A stretch of 48,208 bases of DNA, from NCBI GenBank assembly GCA_030524525.1, contig JAUNGI010000015.1:1-48208 (forward strand), in the 5' to 3' direction. Both the position numbers and the translations under genes were made by a program. The notes under the pieces were generated by a model. That model was not told where the DNA came from, made no database searches, and worked only from the letters and a program-made list of their open reading frames with translations. Every line of letters begins with the position of its first letter. Within the stretch, counting starts at the first letter, position 1. Below, in pieces: positions 47,703 through 48,208 of the stretch. Source of the DNA: Lachnospiraceae bacterium (lineage in GTDB: Bacteria > Bacillota > Clostridia > Lachnospirales > Lachnospiraceae).

Positions 47703-48104
47703 ATGCACATCGGACTGATAGCAGATGATAACCGTAAAGCTCTGATGCAGAATCTGTGCATTGCCTATAAGGGCATTTTATGCAAGCACGAGCTGTATTC
47801 TACGGGCGTTACCGGGCGGATGATCGAGGAAGCCACAAACCTTCATATTCATAAGTTTTTGTCCGGCTCGCTGGGTGGGGAACAGCAGTTGGCAATGATG
47901 ATCGAACAGAATCAGCTGGATATGGTGATTTTCCTGCGGGATTCCGGACACATCACGAACTATGAAGTAAAATTCAATTATGTGATTCCTCTGTGCGACC
48001 AGTACAGCATTCCGTTGGCGACCAACATGGCGACGGCGGAGATGCTGCTGAAAGGTATGAACAACGGGGACCTCGAATGGAGGAGCCTGTACCATGAGGT
48101 ATGA
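47703..48104 (+). CDS. MgsA-fold protein with altered active site (methylglyoxal synthase homologue)
   Basis: The 133-residue protein aligns along its length with methylglyoxal synthases: MHIGLIADDNRKALMQNLCI, ELYSTGVTGRMIEEATNL, LDMVIFLRD and SIPLATNMATAEMLLKGM. The usual SGP(L/M)GGDQQ loop reads SGSLGGEQQ, so the catalytic Asp71 (E. coli numbering) is Glu60. In an ungapped alignment the conserved His98 and Asp101 are Tyr87 and Lys90; Asp80 matches the conserved Asp91. It may lack the normal reaction (DHAP to methylglyoxal) and serve as a binding or regulatory version. The GGAGGAG at 47693-47699 favours ATG 47703 over 47691. The gene has its own promoter and terminator. Confidence 0.85.
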   Translation: MHIGLIADDNRKALMQNLCIAYKGILCKHELYSTGVTGRMIEEATNLHIHKFLSGSLGGEQQLAMMIEQNQLDMVIFLRDSGHITNYEVKFNYVIPLCDQYSIPLATNMATAEMLLKGMNNGDLEWRSLYHEV

Positions 48105-48110
48105 CCGGTA

Positions 48111-48152
48111 AAGAGTATCCGAGCTGGAAACAGAGACGGGTACTCTTTTTTT
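48111..48152 (+). terminator. Rho-independent terminator after the MgsA-like gene
   Basis: AAGAGTATCCG pairs with CGGGTACTCTT across a 15-base loop, with a T run to 48152. The next multi-hairpin repeat begins at 48154. Confidence 0.88.
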
Positions 48153-48153
48153 G

Positions 48154-48208
48154 TTCTATAGGAAACTGTGTTTCCTATAGAACAAAAAACGCTCCGCGGG
48201 GATCGCAC
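48154..48208 (+). repeat. Multi-hairpin intergenic repeat, cut by the window end
   Basis: A perfect 13-bp hairpin (TTCTATAGGAAAC at 48154-48166, GTTTCCTATAGAA at 48170-48182, TGT loop) leads into the A-rich linker and GCTCCGCGGGGATCGCAC. Its last 28 bases equal the first 28 of the window. Confidence 0.88.

Noticed and set aside
1-48208. Circular plasmid or phage genome, suggested by identical ends
   Set aside because: The 28-bp identity is explained by the repeat family, and the genes are chromosomal metabolism and transport with no replication or phage functions.

Overview
The window looks like a chromosomal stretch from an anaerobic, moderately GC-rich Firmicute, most likely a gut or rumen member of the Lachnospiraceae. 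The indications are strong AGGAGG ribosome-binding sites, TTGACA/TATAAT promoters, many lipoproteins with Thr/Pro/Ala-rich linkers, a pyruvate phosphate dikinase, a dimeric-type glycyl-tRNA synthetase, a MecA adaptor, a CarD protein, a 2[4Fe-4S] ferredoxin and several plant-glycan enzymes. This taxonomic placement is inference from gene content; no rRNA or tRNA gene was recognised.

Layout. 1-9.6 kb: glycyl-tRNA synthetase, two tandem paralogous lipoproteins, a methyltransferase, a lipoprotein serpin, pyruvate phosphate dikinase and a BspA-type leucine-rich-repeat lipoprotein. 9.7-13.2 kb: a large PAS-rich hybrid sensor kinase. 13.3-18.7 kb: a sucrose/fructoside locus (LacI repressor, GH32, GPH symporter, fructokinase) with a visible operator. 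19-23.2 kb: a GH13 enzyme, a secreted GH74-type glucanase and a DUF3783 protein. 23.2-28.2 kb: a co-oriented envelope module (exported phosphoesterase, OmpR-type regulator, sensor kinase, 78-residue protein, LrgA, LrgB) behind a promoter carrying three TCTTAA repeats in near-helical phase. 28.2-31.7 kb: a CE2-like esterase lipoprotein, CarD, and a repeat-containing lipoprotein. 31.8-38.9 kb: a complete oligopeptide ABC transporter (oppABCDF order) ending in a coupled small membrane protein.

39-43.2 kb is an accessory patch. It holds a multi-hairpin repeat in several copies, a 153-bp duplicated gene fragment, a low-GC cysteine-peptidase-like pseudogene broken at its catalytic Cys, a lipoprotein, a divergent ferredoxin/DUF1858 pair, and a MecA homologue. 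43.2-48.2 kb carries a structured intergenic region, a GH18 lipoprotein, a CwlD-like amidase, a CPA2 antiporter and an MgsA homologue lacking the usual catalytic residues.

The most unusual signals are: (1) a roughly 125-130-bp intergenic repeat made of five successive hairpins whose loops vary while stems are kept, present in at least five copies plus a relic, and found at both window ends; (2) the TCTTAA-controlled phosphoesterase/two-component/LrgAB cluster; (3) the peptidase frameshift at its active site next to a duplicated neighbour fragment; (4) the catalytically altered MgsA homologue; (5) a shared 17-base promoter element in front of two distant lipoprotein genes for glycan-active enzymes.
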